A stretch of DNA of 64,000 nt from Magicicada septendecula (Eukaryota > Arthropoda > Insecta > Hemiptera > Cicadidae). The position numbers were made by a program, and so were the translations under genes. Shown here piece after piece: positions 46,131-57,780 of the stretch. The notes beneath the pieces are model-generated. The model did not search any database. It was given only the letters and a program-made list of their open reading frames with translations, and was not told the DNA's origin. The DNA is taken from the NCBI GenBank assembly GCA_034769895.1, contig CM068367.1:709490196-709554195 (forward strand), given 5' to 3'. Numbering within the stretch: position 1 is the first letter of the stretch; each line of letters begins with the position of its first letter.

Positions 46131-46989
46131 GTAAAATTGTTTTAGCTAATTCTCTTTGTGATTTGCCCTTTTTACTTTCATTGATCACAGATATTCATTT
46201 ACCTAATAAAATCATGAACAGTTTTCTTTTAACAGCACTTACCATCACAACCAAAAATGGTACACTAGGATGATGTAACATACACTGTGGTAATAACTAC
46301 GACTATACACAAACTGTTGGAAATTCGGCTCACCATGCACTGGGGACAAAACTGTTGCACAGTTTGTTTCATCTCTGACTTGCTCGTTCAAAATAATGAA
46401 GCAACAAAGCTGTTTTGTCTCTACACCTTCATTCACTAAAGTAACAATAACCTTTAACGAGGGAATTGTTAGACTGTGAACAGGTAGTTTAAACTTCTGC
46501 CTTTAAATGCGATGGCTGAAAGTACTGTTAGGATAAGTAAATAGCATTCCTACTTAATTATAGTACAAAAGGTCAGTTTCCCAATGTTCTGAGAACTGCA
46601 ATGAACAGTTTCACTGACAGGGTGGACATTTCCAAGAGGTGAGTAAGTATTTTCAGTAAAACCTGTGGTGGCTGGTCGGTGAAGGAGATGGGTGTCTAGT
46701 AGGAGTAAAAATTCATTGGTCTGATGGGAATATAAATCTTTTCCATTAAATATAGGTCATGGTGAGGGCTCGTCGTCTTAAGCAGTGTAGTCATCTGAAG
46801 AGGTTTCACTGTATTTTGTTTGTTTCCAAGTGTGTTTATTCAGCACAAGAAATCTTCTAATGTAGTGACTGTTGTATAAACCTTTGCACACATTCATGCC
46901 AGTATCAGTGAAAACAGTAGATTCATCTTAATTTCAGTCATGTACATCTTACTCAATTTCTCAGTACTACTCAACAAGACAAAATGAAC

Positions 46990-49480
46990 TTGAAAATATT
47001 CTCTACTCCAGTTTGCTCGATGTTACAAAATTGAATGGGGCCAATATGATAAAAGAAAAAAAGGAATTGTTACTTGGATCATACATCATGTGAAAGTGAC
47101 TCCAGATGAAAAAGCAAATGAAAAACATTTTAGGATGCAAGTCACATAGAACTGTCGACGGTGAAATGATATCGATCAGCAACAAGATCTTAATAACATG
47201 GCATGGAGAGGTATCTTCTACACTATTCCGATCTCACGATGAGCTGAGAAGCTTGAAAGCGCTAATCGGAATAATTTTTCTATAATGGTGTGCAACAGTG
47301 ATAATTCTGTTTGTGATTATAACCACTAACACAACTTTCTTAATTAAATGTCTACACTATTGTTGAAAGCAATGCTAATATTGATGAATATTCAGAACAT
47401 GATCCACTTATTGAAAAGTACAAGAGGAATAAATACATTGACATCCAGTATGCTGCATCAAGAATAAGACTAATTGTAGAGACAAATTAACAGTTGGGGT
47501 GTTACTTAATTGATAGTGCTTATGAATGGAATACATGTGATAATTTTAAAATTACAGACAAGTAAATTTTATCTGTTGCTTGTGATTGTACATCTACTAC
47601 ATTGACCCCACAGTTGCTAGAATCATTTACATACAGAAACTGTGACAAAAACAAGACCCATCAATGATGCATCATAAGTTAGGTAAAATATCTCTAATGC
47701 TTTGGAGTTAAGCAGTGGAGCTCTAATGCTTTACAAGATATATAATGACTGTGAAACAAAAGTGTTATGAACAGAAGTCTTTGGTGTTTTGTACATTTAT
47801 TTCTACGTAAATTTGAGAAGACTTCTGCCAGTTCATGATCCTACGTTATATTGCAATGTACCAGATATGACGGTTCATGCATGAAAAATTATTTTTGCAA
47901 GCATTCACATTTCACACTTCAATGTGGCAGCAGGAAAGTGTTAATTTAGATAATGTTTCTACTGGCATTTTAACACATAGTCAGTGGGAAATTCTCACGT
48001 CACATCATAGATTGTAATCTCTTTCTCAGAAACAGAGGAATTTAAAGATGGTATACAACTCTTTCCAACAATGAACTTTTCATGAGCTGCAACAAAATTG
48101 CAATAGAAATCCTGCCATAAAAATTCCTTAACTTGGGCACAACTGTCTTGTCTGATACCAAGTGGAGAGGATACCAAAATTGAAGACAAAATTATTAACA
48201 ACTTGCTGTCAGCCATTAGTACATGTTGTCAATCCAGTACATCATATCCAAAATGTACAAAGCATGTGGGCTAAGCAGAAAATGAGAAACAAAAGGCATT
48301 GGGGTACTTCCAGATTGATGTTGGATTCTTACCTTCCAGAATTTATGTGTTGGCAAAAGTATAGAGATGTTGAAGAATGTGAAAAGATTCTTGATAATAT
48401 TGCTGAATTTATGCTTCCCAATTAATTTACATTGTGTTATTTGTATTTGTAGTATATTATAAAATTTGTAGTTGTGATGTAACAAATTAATTTAAAAGTA
48501 ATTGAAGAAAAATGTATATAGATAAAAATAAACTAGTGGTTTACCAATGGTTAAAATGTGTTGTTAACTGGCAACTGATATATTAATTAATTGCTGCTAC
48601 TAAATAGAAAAGATTCAAATTCAGTAATAAATGATGAATTAAAATACAGTGCAGATTTGTATAAACCAAATAAGACTAGCAATTAGACCGAATCAAATTC
48701 AGGTAGTGAAAAGTAAGCATATTACATAACTAATTTCTTTTTAGGCTAACATGAGCCAACATTCTTCTCTAAGTTAGCCTCGTAACGTACATTTTATGAA
48801 ATGTGATAACATTACTTTGTGTGTTTGTTGGAAATTTCAAATAGTACGTAGATCGAGTTTTGGAGAATAATGTTATTTTTAAAACATTAGATATGACTTG
48901 TGTGAAAAATACAGAATGTGCGAACACAAAATATCCTACCTGATGACAAAAACTGCGTACGAAAAACATATTTGAGGAAAATACAATATACGATAAGAAG
49001 AAAGAAGGCAAGAGAAAATAGTAATGTGTTGGCTCTCTCTTTTGGTTTGGAAAATGTGATCATTTGTCCTAAAGCTGAGATTTCTTCTTTCTTCTACAAG
49101 CAGAGATTAAACCTAATTGCATATTTTTACCCAGAATAGGACAGTGTACGTTGATGTTACTTCTGGTAATGATACAACCATTGCTTTGTACAAGTCATAA
49201 CACAGTTACTAGGAAGTTTATGGAACTGATATTGTGGAATGACTTATGTTCCTCAAAATGTAACTCATCTGTTTCATGTGCATTTAAACTTTTGCATAAT
49301 CACCATAACATTAAAAAGATAGCTATGAAGCACTCAGTTCCAGGGCATTCTTGCATACCAAAACAATGCACATGCATACAGAAGGTTAACTGTGCATGTA
49401 GTAATATAGAAAAATATGTCATCAGATCAGGTTCTCCAATTTGTTGAAAATAAATTTTACTACATTGGGAACACCTTCAA
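46990..49480 (+). pseudogene. Degenerate transposase-like remnant of an uncommon insect family
   Basis: Plus-strand traces: ARCYKIEWGQYDKRKKGI (about 47015), HDPLIEKYKRNKYIDIQYAA (about 47400), MLDSYLPEFMCWQKYRDVEE (48310-48370), NVLALSFGLENVIICPKAEI then SSFFYKQRL (49020-49110), and AMKHSVPGHSCIP (about 49323-49360). The last pieces resemble a widespread uncharacterised arthropod transposase-like group in which a FYKRxL motif and a V-P-G-H-S motif bracket an acidic catalytic region. Family and borders are uncertain; many stops. The part before 48300 may belong to another element. Confidence 0.4.
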
Positions 49481-50439
49481 AATCTTTGAATTTTAGGTGG
49501 ATTCAATTTTTCAAGCATCTGCTTTTGGATTACAGAATCTTTATGTAATATAAAATACTTTTTTTTTTAAAACTAACTGTAAGAACTGAATGCTTATTAT
49601 ATTTCACAAAAACCAAAAAGGGAAAATTCAATAAAAAATTGTAAAGGAAAACAGAAGTTATGAGGAAAACCACCATCAGAAGAGACCTGACAGTCTAAAA
49701 GCTAAGAATTCCTTCTGAACAGAAAATAATGTAAACTAAACCTATGTGCAGTTAAAGTAAATGACATAAAAGAAATGTTTAGATTTATTCCATTACAGGA
49801 CCTTAAGTTTTAAATTGTTGTACTGAAGCACTAAGTGTTTTATATTACTATGGAACAAAAATTGTTAGAGTAATTAATGTGAGGAGTGATATGCTGCGTT
49901 ATGCAGTTTTCTTACTGTTAAGCTGAATTCTGAACTAAATTTGAAATGACTTGTCCATTACTATTGAGACGTTAGTTCATAATCCTGTAGCCATCAAATT
50001 ATCTCTTTTCAGAACTTCTTAAAACTGGCTAATATGTTGTTGCCAGTTATTTGAGATTTTCAGAAAATGAACAAAATTATATATGTAAATAAATATAAAA
50101 TATGCATTTGAAAAATGGGTTGCAAAAAATATATTAGTAAATACGTAACATTGTACAGATGGCCTAATTGCTATCCCATAAGTTTACCATTATCATTGAC
50201 TCCAACAGACAATAGTCATGGTCTGTTCCATTTACCGCAGTTATGAGAATATGTATTTATTGAAATGTGTAAAACTAATATAACAGGCATAGACAAGGTG
50301 AACAGAATAAATTGCCAACAGCATTTCCATAGTGATTACAGTTAAGAATATGAATATTCTTCCCACCTTAAGGTTTAAGATAAATTAATTTGTTATTTGG
50401 AGGAAGTCGGATTAATGTTTCTTTTTAATATTGTGATAG
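49481..50439. other. Intronic AT-rich sequence, nothing recognised
   Basis: No coding or repeat family recognised. Confidence 0.4.
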
Positions 50440-51105
50440 TAATTAATTACCTCAGTATAACCTATATTGTCACTTAGTAGTTTCTTTAACACATCTTGTT
50501 TTGGGTACAAGTTAATATCATCAGGTGCTAAAAGTCCTTATGCTGTCATGAGGCCACATCGGTGAAATACAGAACAGTGAATTTACAAATTATTGAATAA
50601 GTACACATAACACATAATGTAGACAAGAGCACAAAACTCGATATAACAACGTCAATTGTCGAACTGTTCAATGGGGTACTTATGTAACTGATGTTAGTCT
50701 GTTTTGCATCCTCCTTGTGTTCTTATGTAATGTAGGTTATCATACAGAATATTTGGACGAAATGATAACTGATTGTTAAGTAGTTGTTCTTTATGAAGCT
50801 TGGTTGCCTTGTATATTTAAAACTCCTCTAAGGCAACCAACAGGTAGTGATAGGTATTGCCAGTTTGCACAGGCTTCATATTCTCTGCAAACCCAGTATA
50901 ATTATGATTTTCATTTATTAAGTGCAATGCAAAATTGGACTTGATTGAACTAATATTCTTTTTCAGTAGATGTTCTTTAAATCTATCTATGTTCTTTAAT
51001 TCTAACAGTTTAGTCCAATGTAAAACTAATCACAATCATTGCGTTGCAAGCTGAATACACCTGAGCAATTTTCCGAAATGTGTATATAGCAGAAATAAAA
51101 ATTGG
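50440..51105 (-). mobile_element. Penelope-like element 3' fragment, inverted arm 1
   Basis: The reverse complement aligns with 52335-53070 over several hundred bases: CTCAGGTGTATTCAG, the AATTTTGCATTGCACTT stretch, GGGTTTGCAGAGAATATGAA, and the 3' end with CCTGATGATATTAACTTG then CCCAAAAC (hammerhead-like box, 50524-50498, decayed). It is more decayed than arm 2 and contains an extra stretch after the AATATGAA landmark. Confidence 0.7.
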
Positions 51106-52235
51106 TATGGAGAACCATACATGACTTCCATGTTGTAATATTTATGTTTAAAATAATTTACTTGAATTTGGTTCGGTAATTTCTAAAAAAATATCGTCCA
51201 CCCTCAAACTAATTTCACTATTTATAGATATTTTTGTAATTATGGGGTAGTCGTTTAATATAATGTTATTTTCAGTCACTTTATCCATAAAAATTAGGTA
51301 GGCTTACTTTCTTCTTATAAAGAAACCGAACTACGCATATAATCATCTCTCCTCCGAAGCGCTCCGAAGTCACTCATGAACCCTGAGCATCTTGCGGAGG
51401 GTTCATTCCCTAAAGATAAAAAGTCTGTCTATTCCTCTGTAAACACGTGCAGTTACACTGCCCAGCGATCCACAGGAAGCAAATCGATAACAAAAGCATG
51501 CAAATGTAAGAAAATAAACATGAGTGAGGCCAGAAATAACGCGAATTGTGTTTGTGCGTGTGTCTTGCCTGCCTTTTTATTGCGGTAATCATAATAATAA
51601 AATAGAAACGTAAACAGATAATTGAGATATGCTTGCCTTCCACGAACGATATATTTTCTCCCATACATGATTTAAATTAAAATTAAAAATTATAAAATTT
51701 TGTTACAGTGAAATGAAATGTTTCCATAGAAACTACTTCTTTATTGTCAATAACGTATTACACATATAAAACTTATAAAATTTACTTTCTCCATCATCCA
51801 ACTACCATTTTAATTTATAGAAAATTACCCCCTTCCCCTTCAACTACCCTTTTCGTTTATAGATATTTCATCTACCTTTCTACAGTGGATTATTATGACC
51901 TTCTTTTAAGGATACTTTATTTATCAAAATTAAGCACTTTACTCTTGTTAAAACGTAAAAGTTGCAGGTAAACTACTCCTTCCCTTTAACCGATCTTCAC
52001 CAAAATCAATAGGCCTTGAGTCCTCTACAATTCAGAACTGTATGCAAAAAATTAATTGATTCTGTTTGAATTTGCGGCAGTTATCGTTTGACATAGAAAA
52101 ATTCTACACACAGATACACTTTTCGAAAAATGACTTTTTTTCATATTTTGAGGGTAGTACAATGAGAATCTGCCATTATCTCGAACACGATTTTTTTCGC
52201 CACGACCATACTTCCATTTCCTTATGGAACATGGA
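51105..52235 (-). repeat. Family R1 copy d, inverted, lacking the hammerhead-like segment
   Basis: Reverse complement carries all R1 landmarks (GCGAACAACAACTGCCG-type unit near 52070-52090, GGTCATAATAATCCACTGTA, the GGGGGTAATTTTCTATAA block, and the TACCAATT/GTATGGAGAACCATAC end near 51105-51125). Where copies a-c have the 165-bp hammerhead-like segment, this copy reads straight through CAATAAAGAAGTAG (about 51735-51748). A separate stretch (about 51160-51690) appears inserted or diverged. Confidence 0.7.
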
Positions 52236-52334
52236 AGTAAAAATGGATTTTTTCTTGTTAGTTTTAATGTTTTTATTTTTCACATGTTTACTTATTAATT
52301 TATCAATTATTTCACTTTCTACTTATTTTAAATA

Positions 52335-53070
52335 AATGGGCCAATTTACTTTTATTTCTGCTATATACTTGAACTTCCTCCCAAATATTATGATTTTGAA
52401 AAACTAAACATCATTATATAATTGAAAACTATTAATAATAACTTAAAAAGTATATTGAAATCCATTACTAAAGAGACAATGGAAAATTCCTCAGGTGTAT
52501 TCAGGGTGCAATATAATGATTGTGATAAGTTCTACATTGGACAAACTGGTAGGAAATTCATAGATAGATTTAAAGAATGCCCACTCTAAAAGATCACAAA
52601 ATAGAGTGATCTATTCAGTCCAGTTTCCATCAAGTCCAGTTTTGCATTGCACTTGATAAATTAAAATCGTAATTACACAGGGTTTGCAGAGAATATGAAC
52701 CGTGCTTCATATAACAACTACTTAACAATAAGTTATCATTTCATTCAAATATTCTGTACAACGTTGCATTATGTAAGAACAAGTAAGATGCAAAAACAGA
52801 CTAAGATATCAGTGAAGTAAGTGGACGTTGAATGGTTTGACAGTTTACATTTTTACACTGAGCAGTGTGCACTGTTTCATAGTGTTGTGTATGTTACGTG
52901 TCATGTGTATTATTTAATAATTTGTATATTGACTGTTTTGAATTTCACCAAAGGGTTCTCATGAGAGGACAAGGACTTTTAATACATAATGATGGGAACT
53001 TGATCCCGAAACATGTTGTGTTAAGGAAACTACTAAGTCACAAGATGGATTAAATTGAGGTAACTAATTA
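52335..53070 (+). mobile_element. Penelope-like element 3' fragment with GIY-YIG endonuclease, arm 2
   Basis: Coding trace at about 52490-52585: SGVFRVQYNDCDKFYIGQTG then RKFIDRFKEC. This is a GIY-YIG nuclease (GVF and YIG halves, then the G-x-x-x-R motif) as found C-terminal to the reverse transcriptase in Penelope-like retroelements. A stop follows the EC; the usual downstream alanine/histidine-rich text is frameshifted. The 3' end (52985-53015) has TGATGGGAACTTGATCCCGA then AAC, a stem-GAAAC hammerhead-like box. RT is absent. Confidence 0.8.
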
Positions 53071-53130
53071 ACATATTGTGAACTGGAGACCATATGTATG
53101 TTGTGATAGTAGATCAGTCAGCTGATGAAT

Positions 53131-53384
53131 TATGTAGAAGTTTGTTTTAGTGGATGGTTAGTGAGGATCGGTCAATAATACAACTTTTAGTTATTTTGCG
53201 TCGACGTTTCGACAATATTTATTGTCATCTTCAGGACAATTGTTGCTGACGCTAAACACACAACTGGTGTTGTAAACACATACTAAAAGTTGTATTATTG
53301 ACCGATCCTCACTAACCATCCACTAAAACATTCACTGATTGACGGTCACTAAAAATTTAAGGATTTAATATGTAGAAGTTTGTT
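53131..53384. repeat. 16-bp target-site duplication around a small inverted-repeat element
   Basis: TATGTAGAAGTTTGTT at 53131-53146 and 53369-53384, identical. Confidence 0.92.
53147..53368 (-). mobile_element. 222-bp hammerhead-like retroelement with 47-bp inverted arms, subfamily 3
   Basis: Arms at 53145-53191 and 53282-53328 are perfectly complementary over 47 bp (the outer two bases overlap the left target duplication). Between them, on the minus strand: CTGAAGA (53234-53228), T, the perfect 6-bp stem GACAAT/ATTGTC with a 4-base loop, then GAAAC (53210-53206) and GTCGACG. CUGANGA and GAAA are the invariant hammerhead boxes. About 40 bp (53329-53368) follow the right arm. The long 16-bp duplication points to reverse transcription-based insertion rather than a cut-and-paste MITE. 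Confidence 0.75.
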
Positions 53385-53558
53385 AAAAAAAAATATAAAG
53401 AAGCTGTTCATTATTTTGATGTTTAGATCATTATCATTTACCAAAGATTAAATAAATTATTAATACATTGTTCCAGCTAATGGGGCCACTGGTTATTAGG
53501 GCCAGCCATTTTATTGGGCCACTATTCAAAATACAAAAACAAAACAGGTTTATATGTA

Positions 53559-55805
53559 CAGTCGACTCCCTCTCATTCGGACTCCGATGGTTCGGACGCC
53601 GGATGGTCCGGACTACTTCTTGGAAATGAGTCATCAGCGCGCGCCGGGTTTCTCACGGCCGAAAACGACAGGATTGAGCGTGTCTGTTTATTTCCGGCCT
53701 ACATGTAAACAAAGATCTTCAGTTCGGCTTACGATTGCGTTTGCTCCGGATCGTCATACAGTGTACTGTAGCTGTTTTTACTAATTACTACTGATATTGT
53801 TGTGTGTTTTAATAATTTTCAATGTGAGTTACATATGTTATTATAAGTGAGTTTATTTGTTAGGTGAAATTGTAGTTTCAGTAACTCTGATTATTTGACA
53901 GTAAAATTCTCAAAAATGAGTGAAAAACGGAAGCATAATACGGTTAAAATGCAAGACAGACTTAATATTTTACAACGTTTAGATAAGGGTGAATCAGTGC
54001 AAAGTATTTGTACGGAGTTTAATGTAGGGAAAAGCACAGTTTATGATTGGCGGAAAAACAGAAAATCGATCGAGGATTTTTGTATGCAAATTGAAGTCGA
54101 ATCCGTCCTTTCTACTCGATCTACCTTGAAAAAACCACACCATGAACTTGTTGATGACGCATTATGGTTGTGGTTCATGCAGGAACGTAGAAGAGGGACT
54201 CCTATAAATGGGCCGATTTTGAAAGTAAAAGCCGTCATTCTTCATTCAAAACTTGGGGAAAAGGAAACTTCTCGGCAAGCGATGGGTGGCTAACGAGATG
54301 GAAAAAACGGCATGGAGTGCATTTCCTTGGAGTTTGCGGGGAGAAGCTTTCAGCAGACCAACCGGCAGCTAATGATTTTTCTGAAAAATTGAAGCGTATC
54401 ATTGAGCGTGAAAAACTAACCCCAGAACAAGTGTACAATATCGATGAGACCGGGCTTAACTATAAACTTTTGCCTAATAAAACCTTTGCCACTCCTCAAG
54501 AAAAGTCTGCTTCGGGCTTTAAAATAAATAAAGAAAGGATCACTGTTGCACTATGCTCAAACGCAACTGGGACACACAAGATGCCGCTATTTGTGATTGG
54601 AAAGTCGGCCAAACCCAGAGTATTCAAAAACTTAAACATGTCTTCCCTTCCAGTGTATTACAGGTCACAAAAGTCTGCCTGGATGGATTCTTATTTGTTT
54701 AAGGAGTGGTTCGTGGCTCAATTTGTTCCGTCTGTAAAAGAACATTTGACATCCTTGAAATTGCCAGTAAAAGCAGTTCTTGTGCTTGATAATGCCCCTA
54801 CGCATCCAGAGGAAGGTCTCGAATGTGATAGTTACAGTGACATCAAGCTTTTATATATGCCTCCAAATGTAACAAGTATCGCACAGCCCATGGACCAGGG
54901 TGTAATCGAATGCTTTAAGAGAAAATACCGGAGGAAGCTTCTTTCAGAAATTTTGGATAAGATGGATGGTAATGACAATGCAGGTCTCATCCAGACGCTC
55001 AAGACAATTAACATTAAGGACGTCATTTATATCGCTGCTAAATCGTATGATGAAATCCCATCATCTACGTTTACCAAATCCTGGAGAAAATTGTGGCCAG
55101 ATGTTGAAACTCTCGTTGAGAAGAGACAAGAAGACAACCCAAATACAATAGGGTTAAATATTCATGCAACTGAACCTGATGACAACCACTCAATTTTAAA
55201 GGATTTACAACGGCTGCCTGATTCTGCTAGTATTAATGAGAATGACGTTGTGGAATGGATTTCGCGAGCTGATGATGAACTGGCTAATGAAATCCTGAAT
55301 GATGACGAAATCGTCGATGTAGTCCTTCGTCAAGAGGAAGAAAAAGAAGAAGACGACGACGAAGGTGATAGTGAAGCGGGAAATGGCGTGGGAATTTTGA
55401 CTCATGCAGAGGGTAGGGCAGCACTGGAACTGGCAACTACCTACGTCGAACAACAGCCTGGCGCATCAGCTGTGGATGTTATGTTTCTAAGGAAGTGGCG
55501 TGATTATGCCTTCAAGAAAACAGTTGAAGTAAAGAAGCAGAAGAAAATAACAGATTTCTTTTAATGTATTGCAAAGCCAAGTTTTTCATTAGTTTTAGGT
55601 TTAAGTTTATTCGTTTGGGACAATTTTATGAACCTAAAATTGTGTTCCGTACACTTGAAAATTGTCTTAAAATGTGATTTATAAATATAGATACGCTATT
55701 ACAGGTTGTAATTTACATAAGTAAAAAACCGCCGGATGGTCCAGAAATTTTTTAATCCGGACAGGGATCCGGTCCCGAGGTGTCCGGATTAGAGGGAGTC
55801 GACTG
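53559..55805 (+). mobile_element. Young Tigger/pogo transposon (Tigger A)
   Basis: 2,247 bp with TA on both sides (53557-53558, 55806-55807). The ends share CAGTCGACTCCCTCT followed by CATTCGGAC or AATCCGGAC. CCGGATGGTCCGG subterminal repeats occur at both ends. It carries one almost complete transposase gene. Inserted in the left part of Tigger B. Confidence 0.95.
53916..55564 (+). pseudogene. Tigger A transposase, one frameshift from intact
   Basis: Frame 1 from ATG 53916 (MSEKRKHNTVKMQDRLNILQ) has the CENP-B/psq-type HTH (GESVQSICTEFNVGKSTVYD) and the start of the Tc5-type domain. A single-base shift near 54255-54265 (purine run GGGGAAAAGG) moves to the second frame, which is open from 54266 to the stop at 55562 (ATG at 54317). 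Catalytic motifs: YNIDETGLNY (first Asp), VLVLDNAPTHP (second Asp) and MPPNVTSIAQPMDQGVIECF (third Asp), the pogo DDxD order. An acidic stretch EEEKEEDDDEGDSE follows. The C-terminus KKQKKITDFF contains a PCNA-binding motif (Q-x-x-I-x-x-F-F), as known for pogo transposase. Total would be near 550 residues. Confidence 0.92.
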
Positions 55806-56286
55806 TAGAAAGTTGCTTCACTTAATAGGTCCAGACCATCTTTGTGGTCCAGTAATGGCTCTGATTTTCTCTTCTTACACAGAAGTAATAGGCTTCTTTT
55901 TTTATTTTATTACATAATTTACACTTACACGAGTAGACTAATGAGGGCGACAAACCATAACAATACAGTACATTGTTAACGACAAATCGACTATATGTGT
56001 TCGGTTTAGGACTTGGTGACATACCATAAACCAACATCAGGCAGCAGGCCTACAAGATTGTTGTGTCTAGTAATGGGCTGTTTAGTATCGTTCCCTTCAA
56101 CTACTTTATGTGTTCAACACAGGTCATTGATGCAACACATTTCTGTATAGTTCATGAGTTTGGGTCTGTCTCACTTTGTTGCTGTTATGCATGTTGGAAG
56201 GTAGTGACTGTTTTGTTTTGTCATTATGTGGTGACTATTTTTTACATTACAATTGTCATTTTATAGTGACTTATTTGTTTTAAACT

Positions 56287-57780
56287 ATGAAATGCCACAG
56301 ACTGACATGATTTTGTATGAAAGAATTAAGTTACTTGACATGATCAAAACTAGCCGCCTAACACTAGTCAACAAAAACTCGCAGAACTAACTGGAGTACC
56401 GAAAACTCGTTCTTGGTACAGGAAGAAAATTTACAACAAGAGTGGTTTTTAAGGGATGGACTTCAGGGGGCTTCTTAAGAAAAGAAACGTGACGGAAATG
56501 CTTTACTTGTTGAAGATGCTTTAAGTGAATGGTTCTCCGCTGTTACTTCTCAAGGTTTGTCTGTTAGTGGCTCAGTGCTTGAAATTAAAGCAGAAGAATT
56601 TGCCAAGAAAATAAATCATAATGGTATTAAAGCCACAGGTAACTGGTTACTTTGCTGGAAAAGTAGAAAACAAATTCAATTTAAGAAACCCCATGGGGAA
56701 AAAGCTAGCACTGATGGACATGCTGAAAACTGGAAGAATAATACGCTGCCCAAAATGATACAGAAATTTTTGGCTCATGAGATTGATAGTGCTCACAAAA
56801 ACAGTTTGTTTTAACGGGCCACACCAGACGGTTATCTCTGTTATAAACACATCAAATTATTAGGCTCAAAAAAAAAAATTGATGGACCGTGTCACTGTGC
56901 TGTTGTATAAATGTGTCCGGTAGTGATAAACGCAAGTTACTCGTGACAGGCAAGTCAGCTAAGCCTCATTGTTTTAAATGGCTCAGAATGGTCAGTTGTA
57001 TACCAGTTCATTATTTTAACAAGACTGCTTGGACAACAAGCACAATTTTTCAAGAGTGGTTTGTAACTTGGGACGTGGAATTACAAAAAAAAGTCAAGAA
57101 AAATTCTTCTAATATAGACAACTGTGCACAGATTGCTAAAAAAATAACTATTGAAATTTTACCACTTAATACCGAAAGCGTGTTTAAACCACTTGACATG
57201 TGTATAATAAAAAAATTAATCAGTTTACAGGGGTAAATTAGTGAATCAGATTTTTCATAAAATAGAAGAAAACGTTTTAACTTCATCCTCCACAGCTACA
57301 GAAGTCAGTGCGAGAGTCACATTAATTCAGCCAATACAGTTTTTGGCAGACAGTTGGCAAAATGTAAGTGTAGGTACAATACAAAATTGCTTTGCCCACT
57401 GTGGTTTTTCCGTTGGTCAGCTAACGAGTTTTCTGCTGCCAGAGGCAACAGTTATGGATGAAGACGCAAGTTGCTTATTACAACAAGTTAAAAATCAAGA
57501 AGAATTCACCTGGATTTATGGAAATATAAAATGTTTTAACGAAAACGAATAATCCGACGACACCATATTAGAAAGGTTTGCTGTAGATCTAAATGCAGTG
57601 GACGAAAATGATGATGATGATGAAGATAACAACAGCAGGTAACAAACGCAGGATGTGAAAACGTTCATAGCAGGTCTTCAGTGATATTTAATGCAAGAAG
57701 GCAATGAGAACAGCGCTATGCCAGAATTCGAAATTTGTTCAGACTTTGTAGACCTTCAGTCATTAAAAAGAAAATGACAG
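56287..57780 (+). pseudogene. Tigger B transposase pseudogene
   Basis: HTH region is broken (about 56330-56460). The Tc5-type domain reads VSGSVLEIKAEEFAKKINHN, ATGNWLLCWKSRKQ and FKKPHGEKAS (56557-56715). The catalytic part reads CCCINVSGSDKRKLLVTGKS, KPHCFKWLRM, then FQEWFVTWDVELQKKVKK and NSSNIDNCAQ (second Asp; 56900-57130), ending in KPLDMCIIKKL (57187-57220). A C-terminal portion EENVLTSSSTATEVSARVT continues in 57241-57552. Several stops. More decayed than Tigger A. Confidence 0.8.

Larger units (their letters stand above)
44451..46811 (-). mobile_element. Tigger-type transposon (Tigger D), decayed
   Basis: 2,361 bp between TA pairs. Left end CAGTGAAACGTCTTTTAGCC; right end read inward on the minus strand CAGTGAAACCTCTTCAGATG. 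TA target and transposase type place it with Tigger/pogo. It is itself hit by a MITE at 45421-45614. Confidence 0.8.

Noticed and set aside
51376-51668. Overlapping frames of 70-84 codons on both strands
   Set aside because: Inside the diverged stretch of R1 copy d with no coding features.
54317-55564. Treating the 415-codon frame as a complete host gene
   Set aside because: It is the second part of the Tigger A transposase within matching terminal repeats and TA flanks; its true start is 53916 before a frameshift.
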